NCBI GenBank assembly: GCA_014773175.1
Contig: VXCM01001249.1
Coordinates: 62,001 to 126,000, forward strand
Reading direction: 5' to 3'
Source: Lucifuga dentata
Lineage: Eukaryota > Chordata > Actinopteri > Ophidiiformes > Bythitidae
DNA length: 64,000 nucleotides
Position 1 is the stretch's first letter. Each line of letters starts with the position of its first letter. The notes under the pieces are model-generated. The model was not told the DNA's origin, did no database searches, and saw only the letters and a program-made list of their open reading frames with translations. A program made the translations under genes and the position numbers. This document shows positions 50,963-62,259 of this stretch, piece after piece.

Positions 50963-52380
50963 CATCTCTAGTCCACATTTGAATTCTGCACTTGCAAGAT
51001 GAATTGAGCTTAACAGACTTTGCATTAAAATGGGCTTATTTAGTTGTTTTATAAGAAAAGCCTTTATATGTTCTCCAAGATCCTCCTTCCTTTTTTTGGA
51101 TACCAAAGAAATGAAATTGTGAAGTAATTATGGTAACTGGCAAGATGACACGGTGGCACTTTATGAAGCTGAACGCATGAAACAGGAACTGATGATGCAT
51201 TTTTTAAAAAGAAAAAACTTGATGATACATTCTTTTATATCCTGGTGGAATAAACCTTGTATGAAGCCTACTATTGAGTCTAAAAATATCCACACATTCC
51301 ATGTTTCCGGGGGGTGGGGAGGTAGATCAGCCTCTTGAAATCGCAAGTTTGAAGCACATGTCAGAAGCAAGGATGCATGTGAAAACACTATCAATGATTT
51401 TAGCTTTCAAACTGCTGGTAGATAAGTGCCATAGCTCTATAGCTGCACACACACATACCACACTCCACAGGCCACTTCAGTCCCACAGGAAAGCAACAAG
51501 TGCCAAAAGCAGCAACCTATTTATACATGAACATTGAGAATGACTGATATATTCCCAACACAGCTGGGTGCCATTAATAACCTGTGTTAAAAAAGGAATG
51601 GGGTCAGATGCTGTTTAAAAGGCATCCATACAGTAATGCACTCCTACGGCTCCACAGCAGGCTGTTAGCCACTTGAGAAGAGCGTGGTGTCATCTGAGAA
51701 GTGGGTGGGAACTTTCTCCTCGTGATCAGTGTTCCCTGGGAGTTTTAGCCCGCATCCTCACCGCGATACTCATCGTATGGCTGGGAGGAAGAGTGACAGC
51801 CCTGACTGGAAAGATGGCATTCTTGAGTCTGAGTAACCATGGCAACCACTATGACTTTGAGGGACAGATCTTTGACAACACAGGGTGTACATGTGGAAAT
51901 GACTATCTTGAGTTCATCTAATGAGGAGTTGGTATTTATGGTTCAGTGTTAGTGCTATAAGTGATCTGTCTAGGTTTTAGATGTTATAAATGTTTTCTAT
52001 TTATTTCTACTGTGGTTTCACTGTGGTTATTTTCTTGTGATTTATTTTGCACCTTAATTTGATAAAAACATCGTGTGGTGTTAAGAATAATGGGGAAAAA
52101 TATTTTAAAAAATCACGTTAAGTTTATATTTAAACATATATGATTAGTGGAGTTATAGCTGTAGCGATTGCTATGATTTGTTTTTTCTGACAGATCCAAA
52201 TGAGAACATTTAACATGTTAACATTAAAACTTTAACTTAATTTTTCTGAAAATGTAACGTGTTAAGTCTAGTGAAGCCTGAATGTATTTGATGCTTAAAT
52301 GGCTTGTAGCCTAATGAAGAGCTTATAATCATTTCAATGATGTCATTTGATTCTTTTTCTTGAGTTGATAATAAAAACAA
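50963..52380 (+). terminator. rgl3: 3' UTR and poly(A) signals of rgl3
   Basis: AATAAA motifs at 51249-51254 and 52370-52375 offer a short and a long 3' UTR (about 0.3 and 1.4 kb). The open frame at 51673-51921 between them has no recognised homology and is probably chance. Confidence 0.5.
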
Positions 52381-52669
52381 TATCACAATAACAGTTTGAG
52401 GGGGTCGTAACAAACAACTACTCTACAAGTGAACACACACATTGGTGACATCACAACTTCTATTTTCACTCAGCAGTTCCTTGTTTCCTCAGGGCATTTG
52501 GGGGTAATGTGCCTTGCTGAGGAGAGAAGAAATATATCATTTATCTCCCTCCTGACACCTCTTTTGATATTAAATCTTATCAGATTAAAAAAATGCTTTT
52601 CATTGTTGTTATCTATGTCACAGTTGCAATACAAAAATTATTTAATATAAAAGTAGAGTTTTCACATAT

Positions 52670-53264
52670 TTAAAGGACCATGCCCTCCATTTTGCATGTT
52701 TGAGCCTAATATATTCGATTTTTATAGGATAACACCATATAGCTTTCCTGATACTTTGCAAAATCTCTTAATCTTTCAAAATCAAATATTCAAGTGATAC
52801 ACCCGCCTTAAAAATCAATGTNCAAAATCTCTTAATCTTTCAAAATCAAATATTCAAGTGATACACCCGCCTTAAAAATCAATGTTTCGCCTGCTAATAG
52901 TTACACAGCATTATGAAGTCACGGTTGTTAAAATTTTTCGATAAATACAGGTCTTCTTTTGGGACTATATCCTGGTGGAGACATACATTCATTCTGCGCT
53001 TTTTATTGCGCTTAAACGCTAAAATTAGAAATCTTCAAAAAAACCTGAAAACCCGTCTTATTCACAATGATGGGCCTATCCCAAGAACATTTCAGGTATC
53101 AACAAGTTGATTTTAATAGCATACCAGAATGAACTGAAACCAATGGTCTGGAGAAAAAAAATTTAAACTCAGTAGTATGCTTTCGGAAATGATTGTCAGT
53201 AACTTAGGTGTATGAAAATTATATATTAGGCGCAAACATGCAAAATAGTGGCATGGTCCTTTAA
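52670..53264 (+). mobile_element. MITE copy L (with assembly duplication)
   Basis: It begins TTAAAGGACCATGCCCTCC and ends GGCATGGTCCTTTAA. The left arm is shortened by a deletion after the ATATATTC-like block. The N at 52822 is flanked by two copies of the same 63 bp. Confidence 0.83.
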
Positions 53265-54011
53265 GTCCTAATAAAAGTTTCAACTGGTTACTGTTTTGTG
53301 CTATTCAGTGTAATAGACTTTTCTCACAGCAGATATTTTTTCTTGTCAAATACCAGTAACATAAATAATGGCGTGCCAGAGTCCAAGTGTTGTTAATTCT
53401 TACAGAAATTTTATGTATTTGTGTTGTAAAGCCATCAGTTAGGACCATTTCATTCATTCAACTTTTAGTTACACTCATTAAGACACAATGAGGAGCAATT
53501 AAGGAGCCATCTTAGAATTTACATTAAAAAAAAAAAAAAAAANAAAAAAAAAAAAAAAAATCAACCAAACAAACCAAACACGCAAAATAAACTAGGAAAA
53601 AGCTAGCATTGTCACTAAAGCATTTATAGTCGAGTTAAACTATTTGTAAAATCTAAAATATTTAGGTTTAGCTATTTCATATTAACTGTCTCTTTGATAT
53701 CACTGTCTGTAAAGCACGCTTATATTTCTGAATAGATTGAGTTTCATGATTTTCATCTGTTCCATAACTTTATTGACAGAAAACGCCATGTTTCTTACAC
53801 CGGAAGTTACCACAACAGGTGGACAATGTTTTATTTGTAGTATGGTATCTCTATTTCTCTGTCAATCAAAAAATCATAAAAGCTCATAAATTAATTTAAA
53901 TATATGTGTTGTATCTGGTTCATGATTTGTAATCTGAATAAAATACAGTATATCCCATGTTTGTACGATATTTATTTTCCTTCTTAACACGTGTTTAAAG
54001 TTGTCGCTGTA

Positions 54012-54234
54012 TGACGTCACTGACCCCTACAGTCGCGTCTCGTGCATCACAAGCTGTACTACTTCAGTAGTTTTATAAAGCAGCTATTTTAAACGATAAA
54101 ACTTCGACATATATCAAAATATGTACAATATACGGGAAAATGTTTCATGTTTTAAGTTACCAAAGCGTCCTGATCTATGTTACCAAAAGACTTATTCCTG
54201 CAGGCAGATGGAAGCGAAGGCTGCGTGTCAAAGG
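54012..54234 (+). promoter_or_regulatory. Possible promoter (CRE) and first exon of an unknown gene
   Basis: A perfect palindromic CRE (TGACGTCA) lies at 54012-54019. About 190 bp further on, ATGGAAGCGAAGGCTGCG starts a short frame (MEAKAACQ) ending CAAAG followed by a GTAAGC donor near 54235. The downstream exons are not found, so whether this codes is open. Confidence 0.3.
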
Positions 54235-54943
54235 TAAGCTAATGCTAACCGGTACTGAAAAGTTGGAATATTATAAATATTTCTAAACCAAAATACATAG
54301 TTTACCAGATGTTGTTGTTTATAAAACCAATGACACTAAAAGCAGATAAAATGTTGTCACTAGATGACACCAGATATCTACTTGCTCAGCCACTGCCAAG
54401 CTAATGCACTCGAAGCCTGCATTTCCGTATACAAACCACATGGTGGCAATAGCATCCTGTCTGCAGTGCTCCACTGTGACCGCGTTTGGTTCCTTGATTG
54501 ATTTGACAGTTTGATGATGTTGTGGCATTATGCACTAAAGTGTTTTCATTTTACAACACACCCTGTGATTGTTACATAACTCCAAAGCCTCAGGCATTCA
54601 TTTGCTCCACTTCTCGTGTTCCATCGTAAGTGGATGTGAAGTTGAATGCTATTTGAAGATGATTTTAGCCATCCAGTTTCTGTTAAATAGGTGGAAATAG
54701 GAGGTGTTCCTCATTACGTACCTAGCCCAGCAGCTTCTCACCTGATGAGAGGATTAGTGCATTAGATGATGTTTGTCAGGACAGACCTAAAAAGAGGAGA
54801 GTGTGTTTTGTAATGAGTGCTGCTGGTCCTTTTACCCACTCAATACACTTGGCTGCGGTAGACGCACACTCAGCAGAGGGAAACTGGTTTGCATTCATTA
54901 GATGGGAAAGCCTTGTCTCACCATGCCATGCTGCAGCTCCATA

Positions 54944-54944
<1 letters not shown>

Positions 54945-54975
<31 letters not shown>
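54945..54975. repeat. (GT)n microsatellite
   Basis: A pure GT run of about 31 bp. Confidence 0.95.
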
Positions 54976-54978
<3 letters not shown>

Positions 54979-55589
54979 CATGTAGGTATGTGAGATGCAC
55001 AGGTCAGCAGTTCTGGAGGAGAAACAGGACGCTGCCCTCATCTCATAGTTTCTCATGTATTATGCATGTGTGTGATGTCCGGTTGTGAGCTTGACTGAGT
55101 GTGTGAGCTGCATGTGCACATTTGATCAATGCTGCCCTCAGCATTGAGAAGCTCAAAATGGGGGGTGTTCTGTTTGTCTTTGGTGCATGTCTCTGTAGGC
55201 CAGATGAGAAAGTCAAGGTCTTAGCTGGGTTTGTCCAGGAAATCGGTCTTCTGGCTTCTAATGAGGATTGATGAGACGTGGAGTGTAGTTGTCAATAAAA
55301 TCGATGACATTCTGACCTAAGAGTATTTGGGGGAGTCAGAGACATTTAAGTTCACTCCCTACACGCAAATATTCTCGATGTAGTGTGAATATTAAACAGC
55401 TTGCAGTGAAGTCAGAGTCCGTTTCCTTCATTTCTGCACAATCTCTGACCTCTGGAGTTATGTTTTCATATGGTGTTGACCTTGAAACTTTATTTGGAAT
55501 ATTTGATTATCTCTTTCTTCATTTTGTAATTAATTGTAGCCATGTTGAAATTAGTTTATACTGTAAAAGTAAGTTGCCTAGTCTTAAAC

Positions 55590-56159
55590 ACAAAGGAGCA
55601 TACTTGTGATTTTGCATGTTTGTGCCCAATACAACCTGCACACATGTTGCCTTCGTGCCAACCATTTTCAAAACATACTACTGGAGCGGTAAATTTTAGA
55701 ATAGCTTTTTCTACCTTTCAGCCTGCCATTGGTGGTTTCAGTTCACTCCAGTAAGTCATTAAAATCAGCTTGTAGAGACTTGAAATGTGCTTGAGATAAG
55801 TAATCCATCACAACCAACCAAATGCTGTTATTTTTTTAAATCAAAGTTACTTAATTTAGCTGATCTAACGTGGAGCTACATAGCAGAAAATGAAGTTCTT
55901 TGCCAGGGAGCATAGTCCCAGGAGAAGCCTGCTTTTACCAAGAAATTAAAAACGACTGTATCTTCTTCAGCATGTATGTGGAATTTTAGGATGGGTGCAT
56001 CACCTGAACATTTGATTTTGAATGATTAGGATGTTTGCCAAAATAACATAAAACTAAAATATAGTGTTATGTTTTGCAAATCTTTGGCAGTGACATAGCA
56101 TGTAAGCAGGTAGGAATTATTTGGTTTAAACATGCAAAACCACCGGTGTGGTCCTTTAA
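55590..56159 (-). mobile_element. TTAA-ended foldback MITE, copy M
   Basis: The left end is CACAAAGGAGCATACTTGTG without a clear TTAA. The right end is GGTGTGGTCCTTTAA. The body is in reverse orientation (CAGCCTGCCATTGG near the left). It belongs to the older ACTACTGGAGCGG subfamily. Confidence 0.82.
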
Positions 56160-57185
56160 AGCTGCAGTGTATTGTAGGTCTAAGGAGTATTTGAAACAGG
56201 TTATTGAACTTTAACATCCAGGCCAGATGTCCACATTATTAGCACAAAGCCTGGCTTAAACAGTAAAGCTGCGTGATGTTGGCCTTCTTCTTTTGTTTGC
56301 ATTTGTGGCGTTATTAGTTTCCTCATGATCAACAGTTTCCGCTGCCATAAGTATGAAGCTGAAAAATGAAAGACAGTATTCCTGGAAAAGAGAAATGATT
56401 ACAGCAGCCTCCCTATTGTTTTGTCATTTGACTTAATATTGATTGCAGGCTGCATGGGGCCTTTGGAAGCCATGAAAAATGTGAAGCGACACTTTCCTCT
56501 GATCTCTGCACAAACAGAGCCGGCAAAGCAGATAACGGACAACTGTCCCCTTAACTTGCCAGCTCGACTGTTCCTCTGTTGAAAGAGAATCGCATTTGCC
56601 TCTTTTTTTATTTTTATGGCTCTGAGCCAGAGGAATTCAGGCACGTGTTGACAGCTTGTATGTGTGTGTGCATGTGATATTGTGTGCACGTTGAGGTCAC
56701 TGAGTTGCTGCCCTGTTTTTGGTGTCCTGTATATATGTAACTGGGTGGTAAATCTGAAGCCATTTTGAAGCCATTTTCCACTGAGAAGTTGAAGGGAAAT
56801 GTTCTTTATTATTAACAAACATGTTCACTGTGTTTTAAAGTAATTTCAGTGTAGTTTTATTGCCCATATTTAAGAGGAACGCACGGTTTACTTATTCAGA
56901 CAGCTGTTTGTTCATTTATTCATCCTGGACACCAGGGGGCAGTGTTAAGATGCCCCAAGGTTAGTAGGTCAAGTACATCTTCGTGGTCTCTTTTCTTTCC
57001 TTTTCCGTATGGTTGACCCGACTGAATAACGAAATATAATTGGTAAAATGATGATATCTGGAAAATATGTGTATATTACTTGCATCACAACAGTTTTCAT
57101 GCATATTTTAACTGGATAATCTAAATTAATGACAACAGGTGTTGGATGTTTTGGATTTAGCTGTGGGCTGCAAACCGCTGCGCAG

Positions 57186-57267
57186 CTAGCTTAGCCTGTA
57201 CGAAGGCTAAGCTAGGATAAGATGTTCACCACCACCCACATCTTTAACGAAGTGGGTGGTGGTGAAC
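57186..57267. repeat. Two adjacent perfect stem-loops
   Basis: Stem 1 is CTAGCTTAGCC (57186-57196) paired with 57205-57215 over an 8-nt loop. Stem 2 is GTTCACCACCACCCAC (57224-57239) paired with 57252-57267 over a 12-nt loop. Both stems are perfect and are only 8 nt apart. Confidence 0.9.
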
Positions 57268-57369
57268 AGCTATTCACTAGATATTTTATGTGTTTATTGT
57301 CAATAGCCATAAGCCCATTGCCTTATATTGTTGCTGTAATTTTTATATAATTGTGTTGCTTTTGGGTTT

Positions 57370-57969
57370 TTAAAGGACCATACCATCCATTTTGCATGTT
57401 TGAGCCTAATTCAGTTTTCATACACTTAAGGTTACTGACAATCATTTCCCAAAAGATAAAATCGTATTTCAGTTTTCTTGATGTTTTGCAAAATCTCTTA
57501 ATCTTTCAAAATCAGATATTCAAGCAATACACCTACCTTAAAAATCAATGTTTCCCCTGCTAATAGTTACACAGCCTTATGAAGTAATGATCTTTTAAAT
57601 TTGTTGATAAACGCAGGTCTTTTGGGACTATATTCCCTGGTGGAGATATACATTCACTCCATGCTTTTTATTTTTAAAACTTTTTAAAAACGTTAAAATT
57701 ACAAAACTTCAAAAAAAAAAAACCCTGATTACACGTGTTGCTGGCAGTGATGGATTACCTATCCCAAGAAAGTTTCAAGTATCAACGAGTTGATTTTAAT
57801 AGCGTAGTAGAATGAACTGAAACTAATGGCGGTCTGGAAGGTAGGAAAAAAATGTTCTAACTCACTGTTCCAGTATTATGCTTTGGGAAATGCTTGCCAG
57901 TAACGTTATGTGTGTGAAAACTGAACATACTAGGTTCAAACATGTAAAATGGGAGGTATGGTCCTTTAA
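57370..57969 (+). mobile_element. TTAA-ended foldback MITE, copy N
   Basis: It begins TTAAAGGACCATACC and ends GGTATGGTCCTTTAA, 600 bp, in the same TTTTCATAC subfamily as copies H, I, J and L. Confidence 0.88.
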
Positions 57970-58043
57970 AATTATTTTTCTCTAGAATCAACTACATGTA
58001 AAATTCGATTGTGGAACTAGTGAACTAAGGGCTTTGATTCCAG

Positions 58044-58045
<2 letters not shown>

Positions 58046-58093
<48 letters not shown>
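58046..58093. repeat. (GT)n microsatellite, inverted partner of 58266
   Basis: A pure GT run of about 48 bp. A (CA)n run follows about 170 bp away on the same strand. Confidence 0.95.
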
Positions 58094-58095
<2 letters not shown>

Positions 58096-58262
58096 TGCAT
58101 GTGTGTGTGTGTGTACCAGTGGCTGTAAAGCCTGTGACAAAGCAGCCACAAGCCCTGTTCACATGTCTGCACAGTGTTGATAAATACACTCTTGTTCCAT
58201 TTTTCTCCAAAGAGGAAGCTGGAAGTCCATGTGTTGAAACTAGTCCAAATACTGACCCCACG

Positions 58263-58265
<3 letters not shown>

Positions 58266-58311
<46 letters not shown>
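58266..58311. repeat. (CA)n microsatellite, inverted partner of 58046
   Basis: A pure CA run of about 46 bp, complementary to the GT run at 58046. Confidence 0.95.
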
Positions 58312-58315
<4 letters not shown>

Positions 58316-59360
58316 ACAAACTAAATCTGAACTTTTATGACCCAACGAATTACCATGAGCGACAAACGTAGCCGTTTGCTTGTTGTTTGCTCGTTTGTGG
58401 AATCCTTGTGCCACATATGTGCACACACACTTGTGTACATGCATGAAAGTTGAACTGAGATTGTTTACCTCAACACAGACGTTAATGAACTTGCGTGCGT
58501 TTCAGCTCGTATGTGTGTTTTGCCACCCACTCCAGTTATTCATAGCGTTCGGCCTCACCTCTTGCAGACTGTTAATCAGGAGTTTTTATTCGTAATGTTA
58601 TTCTTGCCTTTACTAGTGTGTCACACAGGAACTGATCACTTGTCACACAATGAAGCTCACGTGTGAAGCTGTGAAGACGAGATATTTATATCACACTATT
58701 TAGATTGTGCCCACGTTTTACTTTTTAAGCGTTAACACTTATGAAGGTTTTTCATGTTAAACAGTTGTACAACTATAAATTGATGCTTCTTGTCAGTGTG
58801 ACTGAACATCCAGCTTTTCTTGCCCTTAAATATCACGCTAGCTGGTTTTACATGCAACAATACACGCACACACGCATAGCTGAAAGTTTTTCTTGGAAAC
58901 TGTTAAATTGTTGAGCTGTTAATTGTTAAAAGTCTTATGTGCTGCTTTTGTCCTTTTACATTTCTTTTTAAATAACATGTAAATTCATTTATTTATGCAT
59001 TGTTATTTAGCAGGTCATGTCATGCGGCGTGTCAGATTTCAGGTCAGACACTTGTGACTCATTTGGCTCGTCGTTATGGCCTGTTTTTTTTTTTTTTTTT
59101 TTTTTTAATCTTTGAGTCAACCACGAGAGACTAGTTGCTTACACGTGTTTCTTCCAGTTATTTCCTCATTCGCTCTGAGAGGTTAATGTCTTTCCGATAC
59201 GTTCCTGGCTTCTGTAGTTAGAGTGTATTTGTGTTAAGCGGGTTTTTATTCCACATACATGTGTACATGTACGTTTATGTAGCCTGTGCATGTCTGTGTT
59301 TGTCTATTTTTAGGCGTTAAGAGTGCATTTTGTCTACATGGCCACATTACCTTTATGGAT

Positions 59361-59361
<1 letters not shown>

Positions 59362-59394
<33 letters not shown>
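59362..59394. repeat. (GT)n microsatellite
   Basis: A pure GT run of about 33 bp. Confidence 0.95.
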
Positions 59395-59396
<2 letters not shown>

Positions 59397-59523
59397 AGAT
59401 GTGGGGCCTCCACAGTGACTCATTCTGTGGCGTGAACTGCTTCGATCACTCACACGCTTTGGCTGCAGCACATGGCTCTCAGAAACACATTCCCTGCCTT
59501 CACGTGCTGCCCTTCTTCCCCCT

Positions 59524-59548
59524 TCTCTCTCTCTCTCTCTCTCTCTCT
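59524..59548. repeat. (CT)n microsatellite
   Basis: A CT run of about 25 bp in a wider pyrimidine-rich stretch to about 59610. Confidence 0.9.
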
Positions 59549-62198
59549 GTCCTCTTTTCCCTTTTCTCTCTTCCACTCTTTTTCTGAGCCTTTCCTTTTT
59601 TCCGTTTTCCCAAGAACCCACCCATATCCTTAGTTTTGCCTGTTGCTTCATGGACAATGGCAGCCATTATTACTCCCTGATTCAAGTATACAGCATGTCA
59701 GTAACTCCTCTAGTCTTTGTCAACTACATGTACACAAAAAGTTGCAGCTTTTAGCTTTATTTTTATCTTGTATACTTTTTTTTGCAGTATGACTTGTTCT
59801 TTTGCAGGGCTCGTTTGTCGCTGCTCCTGTTGCTCTTCATCTTCACGTCGTTTGTATTTCCAGCATGGCAAATCCTCGCTTAAGCTCAGTGTAAACATGT
59901 CCCGCTTTAGCTGCTATTAATAAGAGTCTGACAGGAGCTGCCTGAGAGGAGGAAAAAAAAAAAAATTGCCACGAGGCCCAGTAGGTTTTTTGGAAGAGGG
60001 AAGGTTTCTAGGAAAAGTGGGTGAGCCAGGATGGGATTGGAGGCTTGGAGGCCAAATCAAATTTAGAAGCACCTCTGTCATCTGTAACACACACCCAGTT
60101 GCTGTTTGCACACATTGATATCAGAAACTTTTCCCAGCGTAAAAACACAAAAAAGACATCATATTAGTGACATATTCTCACAACAGCTGCTAAGTTCCCA
60201 GGCTGTAACAAAGGCTGTGCGGTTGAGTTAGTCCAGCGTTTGTTTGTCTTGGCTGAGGCTGAAGGTAACTATGCAGTGGAGCGTTTAACTAGCAACGCCG
60301 CGCTGCTAATTGTCATCGCGCGCATTATGAGAGGTTCTGAAAAAAACCCAGCGTTACAGGTTCAGTGACCCACATTCTCTCTCTGACTGAAATCCCAGCT
60401 TAGCCCATCTCACTCGCTCGCACAGGCCTTCTGTGTTTACCTCTGCTCTTGCCTGTCTGTGTTTTTCTGGCTGTCTGAGAGCTTTGACGCCAGGCTGTTC
60501 GGTCAAAGCTCAACTCAACACGACCTTGAACTGCGGCGTGAAGCCCTGAACGCCTCAGGAGCTACAATCGGCCACCCTTTGCTTTATGTTCTCCAACTAG
60601 CGCTTTTTAGAAAGCAAAACGAGATTTGCCGCCTCGTTTTGCGTTCAACATTTCCAATAAACTTGTTGAACACGACCTGCCTTCACGTTAACACTTTGGC
60701 TGCCGGCGACGTGTTTTTTAACAGCTATTGGTGAAACTTGCGGCGGCACACTTTTGCACAGCATGGAAGCAGCGAGACGGAAAACACAAACAACAGCTGA
60801 TACTGTGTTTACCTCCCTCCAGTTTGCTCTCATTCCCACCTGCTAACCTGACCCCCCGCCCTGTGCCCTTGGCAGAATGTGTGTGTTTGCGTGTGTGTTT
60901 TGTTTTGCAGGACTGCTTTACGTAACCACCCGCCTTGGCCCCAGAAAGGGTGTTACTGTAACACGTTGTGTTCCGGCTGCATGTGAGCAGCCACTCACAT
61001 GGTCTGGCTGCCTCCCCTCCACCCTCCCTCCCTCCCCAGGTGTNTGCATGTGAGCAGCCACTCACATGGTCTGGCTGCCTCCCCTCCACCCTCCCTCCCT
61101 CCCCAGGTGTTTGGATTAGAGGAGGAAGGCTTGAGTGTGGAGGAGCAGGGAGGCCCCTGACTGTAAACTGACTCCTCTGCTGACACTGTGTACATTTATA
61201 GCTCGCTCCTCTTTGCTTCCCTCTCTCTCTCTCTCTCCGTCCGTCTGTCTGAGCGTCCAAGGTTCCTCTTTCTTTAATGTGTGTTTTTGCTAAAAGTATA
61301 ATTCTTCTCGTCTTCATCTTTATCTCATTCGGTTCTTTTACCGCTGCTGCTCTTTCCTGACAACCTGCAAAAGCCAGAGCTATAAAACACTCCACTGCAT
61401 ATAAACGTTGTCACACACACACATTAGTGTTTCAGCAGTGTGTTCTGTCTCCTCATTCAGCACCTGAGCCCTTCTTAAATCTTGTTTTTCAAAGAACACT
61501 TCAGGATGTATTTCTGTCGTAACGTCCACGGTGCAGATTTCACACCCCCAGTATTCCAAATTAGCATATGATGCTAAGACAGACTACAGCTTTTACCATC
61601 TAGAGATAATAACTCCTGCACTGGCCATGTTGCATCTTGCTCAACATATTATGCAAGAGTGAAAAGCCAGAAGCCTCAGAGGCAAGTTTGAGTTCAACTT
61701 TGTTCTTGGCTCGCCAACGCGCAGTCATCTGAAAGATTTACAATCGAACCGAGGGCAAAATGTTTGGTCGACTTTGATCATTTATCGGAACCAAGAGAGA
61801 GACATCAGAAAAAGGATTCAATTTCACAAAATGATTTATTGTTTTTTTTAAACTGAAATCATTTTTGAGCTCTCAGCCATGTGACTGTTGTGTTTCAGGC
61901 AACAAATATCAGTTTGAGGAGAATTTGCCAGGGACTTTTCACCTATGTGTCGTCGGCTGCAGTCCCGCAGGGTTGTTTATAAGGTTGTCGCCAACAGGAA
62001 GTCCCCCCACCCTTCTCTTTTGTTGCTTCTCGGTTCATCGTCCTTTGACACTCTATACAAGGAACAGGAAGTGCTGCTTTTGTCCCCAGGCTGTTCACAC
62101 TAATTCAGCATTGAGGGCTACAGGTGTAACCTTACTGACTGCCTGTGTGTGTGCATATCCATGTATATGTGAGGGTACACACTTGACTGTTTGTGTGC

Positions 62199-62200
<2 letters not shown>

Positions 62201-62259
<59 letters not shown>
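62201..62259. repeat. (TG)n microsatellite, 59 bp
   Basis: The longest pure dinucleotide run in the window. Confidence 0.95.

Noticed and set aside
51673..51921. 83-codon plus-strand frame after rgl3
   Set aside because: It lies in the probable 3' UTR between two poly(A) signals and shows no recognised homology or splice context.
58017..58444. Minus-strand frames with Cys-Val and Thr-His runs near 58 kb
   Set aside because: They are readings of the GT and CA microsatellites with no domain-like sequence outside them.
60718..61395. 225-codon minus-strand frame
   Set aside because: It runs through an assembly duplication around the N at 61044 and through pyrimidine-rich low-complexity DNA. 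No domain is recognisable.
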